A stretch of DNA of 64,000 bases from Chryseosolibacter sp964438975. GTDB lineage: Bacteria; Bacteroidota; Bacteroidia; Cytophagales; Cyclobacteriaceae. This document shows positions 27,768 through 36,396 of the stretch, piece by piece. A model generated the notes under the pieces. The model had not been told where the DNA came from. It saw nothing but the letters and a program-made list of their open reading frames with translations, and ran no database searches. The first letter of the stretch is position 1; every line of letters starts with the position of its first letter. Where the stretch lies: positions 62,001 to 126,000 of the forward strand of contig CAYTMU010000002.1 of NCBI GenBank assembly GCA_964438975.1. The letters run 5' to 3'. The position numbers and the translations under genes were made by a program.

Positions 27768-29576
27768 ATGGATGTTAACAAAATCAGGAACATTGCCATC
27801 ATAGCACACGTCGACCATGGCAAGACCACTCTCGTCGACAAACTGCTTATGGCCGGTAAACTCTTCAAGGAGCACGAAACTCCTGGCGAGCTTATCATGG
27901 ACAGCAATGATCTGGAGCGGGAAAGGGGTATTACTATCATTGCCAAGAACGTATCCGTTCGTTACAAGGACTACAAGATCAATGTGATAGATACACCGGG
28001 TCACAGTGACTTCGGGGGAGAAGTTGAGCGGGTACTGAATATGGCCGACGGATGTATTTTGCTGGTAGACGCCTTTGAAGGACCTATGCCGCAGACACGC
28101 TTCGTCCTCCAGAAGGCACTTCAACTCGGACTGAAGCCCATCGTTGTTATTAACAAAGTGGATAAGAAGAACTGTACGCCCGACGAAGTTCACGAGCAGG
28201 TTTTTGATCTCATGTACCAGCTGGACGCGACGGAGGATCAACTCAATTTTCCGGCATTCTACGGATCGGCCAAGCAAGGCTGGATGAGCACTGATTGGAG
28301 GAATCCAACCACAGACATTGTTGCGCTGTTGGAAGGCATCATCGAACATATTCCCCCGCCAGCGACTGAGGATGGATCAGCACAGTTACTCATCACGTCA
28401 CTTGAATATTCTTCCTATATCGGCCGCGTGGCAATTGGAAGAGTGCATCGAGGTAGCCTCAAGACCAACCAACAGGTCGCGCTGGTAAAGCGCGACACGA
28501 AGGCAATTGTCAAGTCGCGCATCAAGGATCTGTATGTATTCGAAGGATTCGAGAAACAGAAGGCCGATGAGGTAAAAGCCGGGGAGATATGTGCGATCGT
28601 GGGCCTCGAAGGATTTGAGATCGGCGATACCGTCGCGGATGTGGAAAATCCGGAAGGGATGAAGACAATCGCGATCGATGAGCCGACCATGAGCATGTTG
28701 TTTACGATCAACAACTCACCTTTCTATGGGAAGGAGGGCAAATTCGTGACTTCGCGTCACATCAAGGAACGCCTGGAGAAAGAATTGGAGCGGAATCTTG
28801 CACTTCGGGTGGGAGATACGGGATCGGCGGACTCGTTTATGGTATACGGTAGGGGGGTTCTACACCTTTCGGTCTTGATTGAAACGATGCGTCGGGAGGG
28901 ATACGAATTGCAGATCGGACAACCGCAGGTTATTTTCAAGGAGATTGACGGTGTGAAATGTGAACCCGTGGAGGAGTTGACTATCGACTTGCCGGAGACC
29001 GACGCTGGAAAGGCAATAGAAACGGTGTCGCAACGCAAAGGGGAGATGACCAATATGGAACCGAAGGGTGATCGCATGATCCTCAAGTTCATCATTCCAG
29101 CTCGCGGCATCATCGGCCTTCGCAACTACCTTCTCAATGTAACGGCAGGAGAAGCGATCGTCACACACCGATTTAAAGAGTACCAGCCATATAAGGGAGA
29201 TATCCCTGGTCGTATCAACGGATCGCTGATCGTCATGGATCAGGGAGAAGCCATCGCTTATAGTCTTCACAACCTTCAGGATCGCGGAAGGTTCTTCATT
29301 GAACCAGGAGAACCTGTGTACGAGGGACAGGTCATCGGGGAGAACTCACGCAGTGGAGATCTTGTGATCAATGTTACCAAAACAAAGAAGCTGACCAACA
29401 TGCGAGCTTCCGGCGCCGACGAGAAAATGCGGATAGCTCCCGCTGTGAAGTTTTCGCTGGAGGAAGCACTTGAGTATATACAAGCTGACGAGTACGTTGA
29501 AGTAACACCGAAATCAATCCGGTTGCGAAAGATCTACCTGACGGAGAACGAACGGAAACGTTACTCCAAGGCGTAA
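27768..29576 (+). CDS. typA: Ribosome-associated translational GTPase TypA/BipA
   Basis: This 602-residue protein is a full-length BipA. The GTPase domain has G1 AHVDHGKTT, the RGITI switch I, DTPGHSDF (G3) and NKVDK (G4); it is followed by EF-G-like domains II, III and V and a BipA-specific C-terminal domain (about 480-600, RIAPAVKFSLEEALEYIQADEYVEVTPKSIRLRKI). BipA binds the ribosome and assists 50S assembly and stress-dependent translation. It is a single-gene unit with its own promoter and a strong terminator. Confidence 0.97.
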   Translation: MDVNKIRNIAIIAHVDHGKTTLVDKLLMAGKLFKEHETPGELIMDSNDLERERGITIIAKNVSVRYKDYKINVIDTPGHSDFGGEVERVLNMADGCILLVDAFEGPMPQTRFVLQKALQLGLKPIVVINKVDKKNCTPDEVHEQVFDLMYQLDATEDQLNFPAFYGSAKQGWMSTDWRNPTTDIVALLEGIIEHIPPPATEDGSAQLLITSLEYSSYIGRVAIGRVHRGSLKTNQQVALVKRDTKAIVKSRIKDLYVFEGFEKQKADEVKAGEICAIVGLEGFEIGDTVADVENPEGMKTIAIDEPTMSMLFTINNSPFYGKEGKFVTSRHIKERLEKELERNLALRVGDTGSADSFMVYGRGVLHLSVLIETMRREGYELQIGQPQVIFKEIDGVKCEPVEELTIDLPETDAGKAIETVSQRKGEMTNMEPKGDRMILKFIIPARGIIGLRNYLLNVTAGEAIVTHRFKEYQPYKGDIPGRINGSLIVMDQGEAIAYSLHNLQDRGRFFIEPGEPVYEGQVIGENSRSGDLVINVTKTKKLTNMRASGADEKMRIAPAVKFSLEEALEYIQADEYVEVTPKSIRLRKIYLTENERKRYSKA

Positions 29577-29578
29577 TA

Positions 29579-29608
29579 AAAAAGCGGTCCTGAACAGACC
29601 GCTTTTTT
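29579..29608 (+). terminator. Intrinsic terminator after typA
   Basis: AAAAAAGCGGTC, a six-base loop-containing centre (CTGAAC/A) and GACCGCTTTTTT form a strong stem with A- and T-tracts on both sides, directly after the typA stop. Because the flanks are A-rich and T-rich it can work in both directions and also end the minus-strand peptidase transcript arriving from the right. Confidence 0.88.
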
Positions 29609-29624
29609 ATTACCTGATCTCCCG

Positions 29625-32420
29625 CTACTTACTATCTGGTTGGCGGGCTTTCGCGAAGTCACCCGCTTTGATGATACTGATCCTGTCAACGCTGAGGTAT
29701 TTCTTCATGGCGTTATTAATGTCTGCTACCGTGAGGTCCGCCACTTTCTTCTCGATGGCTTCGTCCCAGCTGAAATTCCGATCGATATACAGATAGTGAT
29801 TGAGCGAACCCGCAAGTCCTCCGTCTTGTGCACGGCTGACGTTGCGCGACTGAAGCCAGCCGGATTTCGCTGCGGCCACTTCCTCCTCCGTGAAACCCTC
29901 AGTAATTACTTTTTCGATCTCTTCGCGGAACGCTTCTTCGAGCTTCCCGGCGTTTTCCGGAGCATAGATCGCGTACGCGAAGAAGCTGCCTACCGGATCC
30001 AGCGAGCCAGCGCTGAACTGTGACCCTACGCCGTAACTAAGTCCTTCTTTCTGTCGGATACGGGTGGCAAGTCTTGAGTTGAGGAATCCGCCACCCAACA
30101 TATAGTTGCCTAGCACAAGGGCAGGGTAATCAGGATTGTCGTCCCGGAATTCGAAGTTGTATGCACCAACGAAAAACGCATTGGCTTTGTCCGGAGTCTC
30201 AAATGAGCGATTGATAGTTTCGACTGCGATTGCTTTCGATTTGATCCTGTCGAAGGCTTTCGGACTCTTCCAGTTTCCAAATAGCTTGTTAACCTGATCG
30301 CGAATTGCATCGGCATCGAAATCGCCGACTACTGACATGGTCGCGTCGGACATCCCGAAAAAATTTTTGTGAAAATCCTTCACATCACTAAGCGCAGCTG
30401 CCTTGATTCTCGATTCAGATTCATCAAATGTTTCTACATAACGCGGGTCCCCGGCAGGGTACGGACTGATATGTCGCTGTATCTCTGTCAAGGCGATCGC
30501 TTGAGGGTTGCTCTTCTGCGACTGCACACCCGCAAGACGTTCGCTCTTCAGTTTCTCGAACTCATCCGCGGGGAATGAAGCCTCCTTCAGGATTTCACCG
30601 ACGATATCCAGGACTTCCGCGAGGTTCGGTCGTGTAGTGGAAATGCTCACGGAAGTTTGCGTCGCCCCACCACCGATATGGACGTTTGCTTTCAGCCTGT
30701 CGAAAGCATCCTTGAGTTGCTGCCGCGTGTGTTTTGATGTTCCCTTGTCGAGCATGGACGCAGCGAACTCTGCAACTGTTGATTTGTTTATGAGTGAAGA
30801 GAGATCTCCGTAGCGAATCGTGATACGGGCTTCAACCGACTCGCCTCGTGTTTTCTTGGGGAGCATCGCGAGTTCCATGCCGTTCGGTAATTGAGCTCGT
30901 ACTGTACGCGATTCAATGTTGGACGGTGCAGGATCGAACTCCTCGCCCATAGCGACTCCTTCGCCGCCTTTGTAGTCTTTAACCAACTCCGCTACGTTGG
31001 GTGCGGGCGGGATCTCAGCGCGATCAGGTTTGTCCGTCGGGATGAACATCCCGGTTGTTCGATTGTCCCGCTTCAGGTATTGTCCCGCAACGCGTTTGAC
31101 GTCTTCGACGGTGACATCTTTTATGCGATCACGTCCCAGGAACAGTAGCCGCCAGTCGCCAGAACCAATTGCTTCACTTAGTCGTAGCCCGATAAGCTCC
31201 GATGAATTGAACATCAGGTCAATGGATTTCAGGATCTCGTTGCGCGCGCGCTCGACTTCTTCGTCAGTCGGGGGATTGTCAACTACTTTGTCAAGTGTTT
31301 CACGCATGGTATTCAACGCTGTCTCCGCGGACGCATCCTTTAACACCTCTGCATATGTTAACAACAGACCGGGCTCTTTCCATTGGAAAGCAAACGCTCC
31401 GGATGATGTCGCTTCTTTTGAATCTACAAGCGCTTTGTATAGACGTCCTGATGGTTCTGAACCCAATACTTCGGTAAGTACCTGTATGGCTGCGAAATCA
31501 GGATGCGAAACCGCGGGAATATGATATGCCGTCATGGCAAGTTGAATATCTCCAACGCGACGAAGGACCACAGAGCGCTCACCATCCTGGGTTGGATCGA
31601 GGGTGTAGCTCGGTTCAAGGACACGTGTCGGCCGTGGGACCACTCCAAAAGCTTCATTTACCATTTCGAGCGTCTTCGCTTCATCGATCTTTCCGGCAAC
31701 GGTGAGAATTGCATTATCCGGCTGGTAGTATTTCCGGTAGAATGCCTGCAGCCGTTCAATGGCGACATTTTCGAGATCTGATCGCGCTCCGATGGTTGAC
31801 TTGCCGTAGTTGTGCCACAGATACGCAGTTGACATCACACGTTGCATGAGGATCCGAAAGGGATTGTTCTCTCCGGATTCGAGCTCGTTGCGTACAACGG
31901 TCATCTCACTGTCGAGATCCGCTTTCGAAATGAACGAGTTCACCATGCGGTCAGCTTCAAGTTCGAGCGCCCACTTGAGATTGTCTTCAGTTGCTGTAAA
32001 CGTTTCGAAATAGTTTGTTCGGTCGGTCCATGTCGTTCCGTTCGGGCGTGCCCCGCGTTCGGAAAGCTCCTGAGGTATGTTCGGATGCTTAGGTGTTCCT
32101 TTGAAGACCAGATGTTCGAGCAAGTGTGCCATTCCGGTCTCTCCGTAGTTCTCGTGTCGTGAGCCGACGAGATAAGTAACGTTCACCGTAACGGTTTGCT
32201 TTGAAGGGTCGGGAAACAGTAGTACCCGGAGACCGTTGTGAAGTAGGTACTCTGTGATTCCTTCTACGGAAGTTACTTTGACGGGAGGGGGTAGCGCCAC
32301 TTTTTCTTCTACCTTGACCGTTTCGGGCTTGGACTTGGTGGCTTTTGATCTTTTCTTTTGCCCTGTTGCCGGTATCCCGAAAGCCAGGGCGGCAATGAGC
32401 ACAAGGATGGTTGTTTTCAT
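29625..32420 (-). CDS. M16-family zinc metallopeptidase, two-domain periplasmic form
   Basis: The start at 32420 (MKTTILVLIAALAFG) gives a signal peptide ending near GIPATGQ and a 931-residue protein; ten extra upstream codons are possible. The N-terminal M16 half has the inverted zinc motif HLLEH (about 98-102) within TGMAHLLEHLVFKGT and the downstream metal-ligand Glu region ALELEADRM. The C-terminal half (from about 510) repeats the fold but lacks HxxEH (VAEFAASML at the equivalent place), as in pitrilysin-type clam-shell proteases where only one half is catalytic. It probably degrades peptides in the periplasm. It is the last gene before the typA terminator. Confidence 0.9.
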   Translation of the reverse strand: MKTTILVLIAALAFGIPATGQKKRSKATKSKPETVKVEEKVALPPPVKVTSVEGITEYLLHNGLRVLLFPDPSKQTVTVNVTYLVGSRHENYGETGMAHLLEHLVFKGTPKHPNIPQELSERGARPNGTTWTDRTNYFETFTATEDNLKWALELEADRMVNSFISKADLDSEMTVVRNELESGENNPFRILMQRVMSTAYLWHNYGKSTIGARSDLENVAIERLQAFYRKYYQPDNAILTVAGKIDEAKTLEMVNEAFGVVPRPTRVLEPSYTLDPTQDGERSVVLRRVGDIQLAMTAYHIPAVSHPDFAAIQVLTEVLGSEPSGRLYKALVDSKEATSSGAFAFQWKEPGLLLTYAEVLKDASAETALNTMRETLDKVVDNPPTDEEVERARNEILKSIDLMFNSSELIGLRLSEAIGSGDWRLLFLGRDRIKDVTVEDVKRVAGQYLKRDNRTTGMFIPTDKPDRAEIPPAPNVAELVKDYKGGEGVAMGEEFDPAPSNIESRTVRAQLPNGMELAMLPKKTRGESVEARITIRYGDLSSLINKSTVAEFAASMLDKGTSKHTRQQLKDAFDRLKANVHIGGGATQTSVSISTTRPNLAEVLDIVGEILKEASFPADEFEKLKSERLAGVQSQKSNPQAIALTEIQRHISPYPAGDPRYVETFDESESRIKAAALSDVKDFHKNFFGMSDATMSVVGDFDADAIRDQVNKLFGNWKSPKAFDRIKSKAIAVETINRSFETPDKANAFFVGAYNFEFRDDNPDYPALVLGNYMLGGGFLNSRLATRIRQKEGLSYGVGSQFSAGSLDPVGSFFAYAIYAPENAGKLEEAFREEIEKVITEGFTEEEVAAAKSGWLQSRNVSRAQDGGLAGSLNHYLYIDRNFSWDEAIEKKVADLTVADINNAMKKYLSVDRISIIKAGDFAKARQPDSK

Positions 32421-32608
32421 GCAGATTAGGTTTTGAGTTGAGTTCTGCAAAATAGCGAATTTCGGAGGATTATGCTCCCTAAACCTACGCTCGCTGCTTC
32501 AAAGGTATCGCGACTACGGGAGTTACGATGTCCCCCTGCCGCATAGCCACGAAGGTCGTTTTCTTTTAAGAAGTTTCTCCGAAATTCCCTGAGTGGCCTC
32601 TGCGACCC

Positions 32609-33964
32609 TCAGTGCTTTCCAGGAATGCCATCACGCTGCAACCGCTTGATACAATTTTCCAGCGACCGATATTGGTGATAACACGCTTTCCAGATGTGGC
32701 CCTTTAATGCCGTTCTGAGTTCTGGCTGTTTGTCGAGACCACCGGAGTACCATTCGCCGTGTTCATGATCCATGAGATTTGCGTTAATGTATTCCCAGAG
32801 CCAGACGAACCGGTCATAGTATTGCATCTCATCTTCGGGAAAAAAGTCAGCCATCAAAAGGAGTGTGTTCAGTCCTTCGGCTTGCGCCCACCAGTTCTTT
32901 GTGTTGCGTGTAATAGTAATGCCCGGTTTATCCTGGAAGTAGTATCCTTCGTCATAGAATCCTCCGGCTATCGTGTCCCATCCGTTTAACAATGCGTGGT
33001 CGACCATTTTCTTGGCAATTCGAAGGGTAGTGGTGTCATTTTCGATACCAGCAACATGAGATGCTTCCAACATCAGGTATGCTGTTTCGACATCGTGGCC
33101 GAAAGAGACGTGATCCAGGTTGTGATGTTTCATGATTACCTCCTCTGACGAGTCCCGGAATGAAACAGGTGTCCAGTCGGGGTGTAGGAATAGTGTGAGG
33201 TGTCCTTTGTCTGTTGAGATAACGTCGCGTACGAGGTACAACATCTCTCGTAATCGTTCTCCTACCAACGGGTCGGGCAAAACCTGGTAAAGCTCAGTGA
33301 AGGCTTCCAGCAAGTGAATAGAACTGTTTTGATCCTTGTAACCAAGGGCTGAAGTGGATGGGACGTTCGAGTCGCGTACAATCACGGAGCCGTCGCGGCG
33401 CAGGTGTTGATAATACCCTTTGTGAATTGTGTCGTGGCTGTGTTCCTCCAGCCACATGAAAGCTTTTTTCGCGAGTGATAATGCACTTGTGTCGCCGGAC
33501 GCCATCACATATGCAGCAAGACCGTAAATAGCAAAGGCATTGCCATACGCGGTTTTCGCCTCGTTGGGATCTTGGACCACAATCCCCTCGCGATCGACCA
33601 GTTGATGAAAACCGCCGTATTTTTTGTCCCACATGACATCGCGGAGGAACCTGGCACCGTGTGCGGAAGCTTGCAAATAGTACGCGATGTCCGGGTACGC
33701 CATCGCGGCTCGTGCGGTTGTCCACACGTGCCGGGCTTGCGTCACGATCATCTTGTCCTGTGCGCCAGTTGGCGTGAAGTCAAAAGCGAACGTGCTAAGA
33801 AATCCACCATGCACGCTGTCGATCGAGGCGGGATACCACACATCGAGCAATCCGGCACGCGCAGCTTGTTCGAACGCTTTGGCTAGCTGAAAACGCTCTT
33901 CGCCCGTTTCCGAGGGCTTGCATGAGACAACGATAATGGGCAATAATAGGATAAGATGTTTCAT
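32609..33964 (-). CDS. N-acylglucosamine 2-epimerase (AGE)-family lipoprotein
   Basis: Starting at 33964 (MKHLILLLPIIVVSC) this is a 451-residue lipoprotein with a clear lipobox ending IVVSC. The remaining sequence is the alpha/alpha-barrel AGE fold: GGFLSTFAFDFTP, QARHVWTTARAA, KYGGFHQLVDREG, AKTAYGNAFAIYGLAAY, HHNLDHVSFGHDVETAYLM and GGFYDEGYY...KNWWAQAEGLNTLLLM. Typical AGE or cellobiose 2-epimerases are cytosolic, so a lipid-anchored, exported member is unusual and may be a glycoside-modifying enzyme. It begins one base after the PIG-L gene's stop, so the two are cotranscribed. Confidence 0.82.
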   Translation of the reverse strand: MKHLILLLPIIVVSCKPSETGEERFQLAKAFEQAARAGLLDVWYPASIDSVHGGFLSTFAFDFTPTGAQDKMIVTQARHVWTTARAAMAYPDIAYYLQASAHGARFLRDVMWDKKYGGFHQLVDREGIVVQDPNEAKTAYGNAFAIYGLAAYVMASGDTSALSLAKKAFMWLEEHSHDTIHKGYYQHLRRDGSVIVRDSNVPSTSALGYKDQNSSIHLLEAFTELYQVLPDPLVGERLREMLYLVRDVISTDKGHLTLFLHPDWTPVSFRDSSEEVIMKHHNLDHVSFGHDVETAYLMLEASHVAGIENDTTTLRIAKKMVDHALLNGWDTIAGGFYDEGYYFQDKPGITITRNTKNWWAQAEGLNTLLLMADFFPEDEMQYYDRFVWLWEYINANLMDHEHGEWYSGGLDKQPELRTALKGHIWKACYHQYRSLENCIKRLQRDGIPGKH

Positions 33965-33965
33965 G

Positions 33966-34847
33966 CTACCGGATGTCTTTGCCCAGCATCGGGAAAAGTC
34001 GTCGGAGATCTTCTTCGGTGGGTTGTGTGCCGTATTCGCAGATCTCAAAAGCTTCTGCGTATGAGATGTCTGCGGCCTTTGATCCGTACCATTTTTTGAG
34101 AGATTCGCGTACTCCGGGTGTTATTTTTCTCGCCCTGTTCACGGCAAGCCATTTTTTTCTGGCGGCACTGTCTTTCGGAACCTGATCGAGGTATCCGCCA
34201 ATCCAAGGGAGCCATTCGTAAAATTGTGACTGATGTGCGTCAAGCGCTTCTACTTTCTGGTCGAACACCGAGGAGATATCAATGCTGACATCGGGGCGAA
34301 AGGCATTCGGTCGTTGGAATGAATCCTGAAAGTAGAAGAATACCGGATTCTTCTTCAGCGGGGGCGTGTCCGGAGCGATATTCGGTACACCGACCAGATA
34401 AGCCGCATCCAACACGAGCACACCCGTATAGCGATGATCGGGATGATAGTCATTAGGACGCGGCGAGAACACAATGTCAGCACCCCATTCGCGTATCTTG
34501 CGAATAATCTCAAGACGGACTTCTAACGAAGGGACGAGGCCGCCGTCGTGATTCGACAGGACCTCATACTCCACATCCAGGCGTCTTCCCGCCTCTTTAG
34601 CTTCGGCTAGCCGACGACTTGCGATAGTCGCGCGGTCCATTTCCTGATGACCTGCATCCCCATTGGTGACGGACAGAAACTTTACCGCGTGCCCCATTTT
34701 TCGGTATAAGATGGCTGTCCCGCCGCCAGCCAGTTCGCAATCGTCGGGGTGACCGCCGATCATCATGATCCGCAGAGGCTTGGTTTGACTGAATGTAGGA
34801 GTGATGATCATCGCGACAGCGAGTATCAACAGGACGATATTCTTCAT
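33966..34847 (-). CDS. PIG-L/LmbE-family deacetylase, exported
   Basis: The start at 34847 (MKNIVLLILAVAMIITPTFSQ) supplies a signal peptide; the product has 293 residues. The zinc-site motif GGHPDDCELAGGG and the PNDYHPDHRY block with the second His are intact, so it should be a metal-dependent de-N-acetylase acting on N-acetylated sugars or glycolipids. It lies between the ceramidase-like gene (71 bases upstream) and the AGE-family gene (one base downstream) on the minus strand. The substrate is not identified. Confidence 0.87.
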   Translation of the reverse strand: MKNIVLLILAVAMIITPTFSQTKPLRIMMIGGHPDDCELAGGGTAILYRKMGHAVKFLSVTNGDAGHQEMDRATIASRRLAEAKEAGRRLDVEYEVLSNHDGGLVPSLEVRLEIIRKIREWGADIVFSPRPNDYHPDHRYTGVLVLDAAYLVGVPNIAPDTPPLKKNPVFFYFQDSFQRPNAFRPDVSIDISSVFDQKVEALDAHQSQFYEWLPWIGGYLDQVPKDSAARKKWLAVNRARKITPGVRESLKKWYGSKAADISYAEAFEICEYGTQPTEEDLRRLFPMLGKDIR

Positions 34848-34918
34848 GAACGATTTCTTTGTTATCGACAGGGAAGGTAGGAAAAAATCCAGAAGACCCC
34901 GCGCCGGGTCGGAAGTTT

Positions 34919-36292
34919 TCATATGACTGCTTCGTCGCTGGAATGACTGACCGCCAGGAGCAATCTTTTCAGGCACTCATTCACGTACTCTCCGGTGCCG
35001 GGGGCATACCAGTTCATCAATTGTGTCTCGTAGTGATCGATGTCGTAGTATTTTTCCGGGGTCAGATAGCCAATATACCCACCGTTAAAACTGGTAATCA
35101 TCGCGCGTTTGTTGACGGTTGAGGCAACGGAGTCAAGTGAAGCGTTGAATTCCCCCGAGAAATCGCAGGGCGTCCCTAGCATCACAACGTCTCCGACGCG
35201 CAGTACCGTAAGAAAGGCATCATACTTCCCAAAAGCTGCCCTGAAAAGCCATGAACGCAACTTCCAGTTCCTGGAAATTTTGACCTGTGGATCGCCTGGG
35301 TCGAACGGCACACGTCTCATGAGCAGATCACCGTCGTTCACCGGCTGCAACGTGTCGGGATTGCTGATCAGAGCGTCGGTTAGTGCGTCGGCCATCCACT
35401 CCATGCAAGCCCAGTCGTTGCCCGGCGCCGATCCTCTGTGGCTGCCGACCCCTCCTGCTGCGAACATAGCGAAATCAAATCCGTTTCCTTCCAACTTGTC
35501 GACAACCAGTCCCGGGTAGTCCCGCGAGAGCTCAAGTGTCCCTGTTGACAGACAGGTCGCGTGCGCGGCATAACTCACGAGCACGGCCCGTGAACTATCG
35601 GCGCGGTGTGCTTCGAGTATTCGAAGCCATGGATCTTCGACACCGTCATCGATCAGCCGGTTTTCGACGGCGTCCGGTATTGCAACTGCACCGCTCTTCA
35701 GAACACCCGGTATCAAATCGTCGTTCGCACGCGCGATGCTGGCTACAATCCCATCGGCAAGGAAGTGGACGATGCTGTCATCGTATGCTCCGTATATAAA
35801 TCGAGTGGCACCTTCCCCCCAATGTCCGATACTGTTATGGCTATGGGTCGCTGTGAGGTAAGTGTTGTCGAGGCTGAATCCTATTTGCGCGAGTTTCTCG
35901 GGAAGTATTCTGGTGACCATCGGAGGTATGATCAATAGATCGGCTGAGACGATAGCCACCTTTTGTGTGCCGTTGCTGATGACCATCGAACGAACAAAAA
36001 TTGAATCGTGCACGGTAACGTATGGTTTGCCTTTGCGTTTTCCGTAACCCGCAGTCGAAACAGGATGTGGAGGTGTGATATTTGTTTTGCCAACGCCGAT
36101 GGCGAAGCCCTCTGCTGATTTCGAAGTGCTCGTATCGAGGTTTGCGATAAGTTCAAATGTCGAACCGTAAGTATCAAGTTCGCGTGCAGGTGTGCGATCG
36201 ACGGGAGCAATGGACGAGAGTATGAGTATCACGATCGCTCCGATAATGCCGGTGACCGTGAGTGCTGTATAACGTAAAATTTTCCAGAGCAT
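34919..36292 (-). CDS. Neutral/alkaline ceramidase N-terminal-domain protein
   Basis: This 457-residue protein has one N-terminal membrane anchor (YTALTVTGIIGAIVILILSS). The remainder matches the neutral/alkaline ceramidase-like domain, including IGVGKTNITPP, VAIVSADLLIIPPMV, TATHSHNSIGHWGEG with the likely zinc-binding His residues, and VSYAAHAT. True ceramidases are larger (about 650-780 residues) with a C-terminal beta-sandwich that is missing here, so the exact amide substrate is uncertain. It is the first gene of a minus-strand group with PIG-L and AGE-family genes. Confidence 0.78.
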   Translation of the reverse strand: MLWKILRYTALTVTGIIGAIVILILSSIAPVDRTPARELDTYGSTFELIANLDTSTSKSAEGFAIGVGKTNITPPHPVSTAGYGKRKGKPYVTVHDSIFVRSMVISNGTQKVAIVSADLLIIPPMVTRILPEKLAQIGFSLDNTYLTATHSHNSIGHWGEGATRFIYGAYDDSIVHFLADGIVASIARANDDLIPGVLKSGAVAIPDAVENRLIDDGVEDPWLRILEAHRADSSRAVLVSYAAHATCLSTGTLELSRDYPGLVVDKLEGNGFDFAMFAAGGVGSHRGSAPGNDWACMEWMADALTDALISNPDTLQPVNDGDLLMRRVPFDPGDPQVKISRNWKLRSWLFRAAFGKYDAFLTVLRVGDVVMLGTPCDFSGEFNASLDSVASTVNKRAMITSFNGGYIGYLTPEKYYDIDHYETQLMNWYAPGTGEYVNECLKRLLLAVSHSSDEAVI

Positions 36293-36366
36293 GCGAGTGC
36301 AAGATAGCGATTACTCTCGACCGGCAACATCCATAAGACAAACTAGCTTAATCCCATCGATATCTG

Positions 36367-36374
36367 TAATTTTG
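36367..36374 (+). promoter_or_regulatory. Predicted -7 element of the fused acyl-CoA mutase gene
   Basis: TAATTTTG matches TAnnTTTG exactly, 22 bases upstream of the ATG at 36397, so the leader would be about 16 bases. There is no room for a cobalamin riboswitch in the 104-base divergent gap. A -33 TTTG at normal spacing is not evident. Confidence 0.4.
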
Positions 36375-36396
36375 AAGTCCATCATCAGACGAATAC

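Noticed and set aside
36293..36396. Possible cobalamin riboswitch upstream of the B12-dependent mutase
   Set aside because: The gap is only 104 bases, shared by two divergent genes, and has no B12-box-like element; a full cobalamin riboswitch would not fit.
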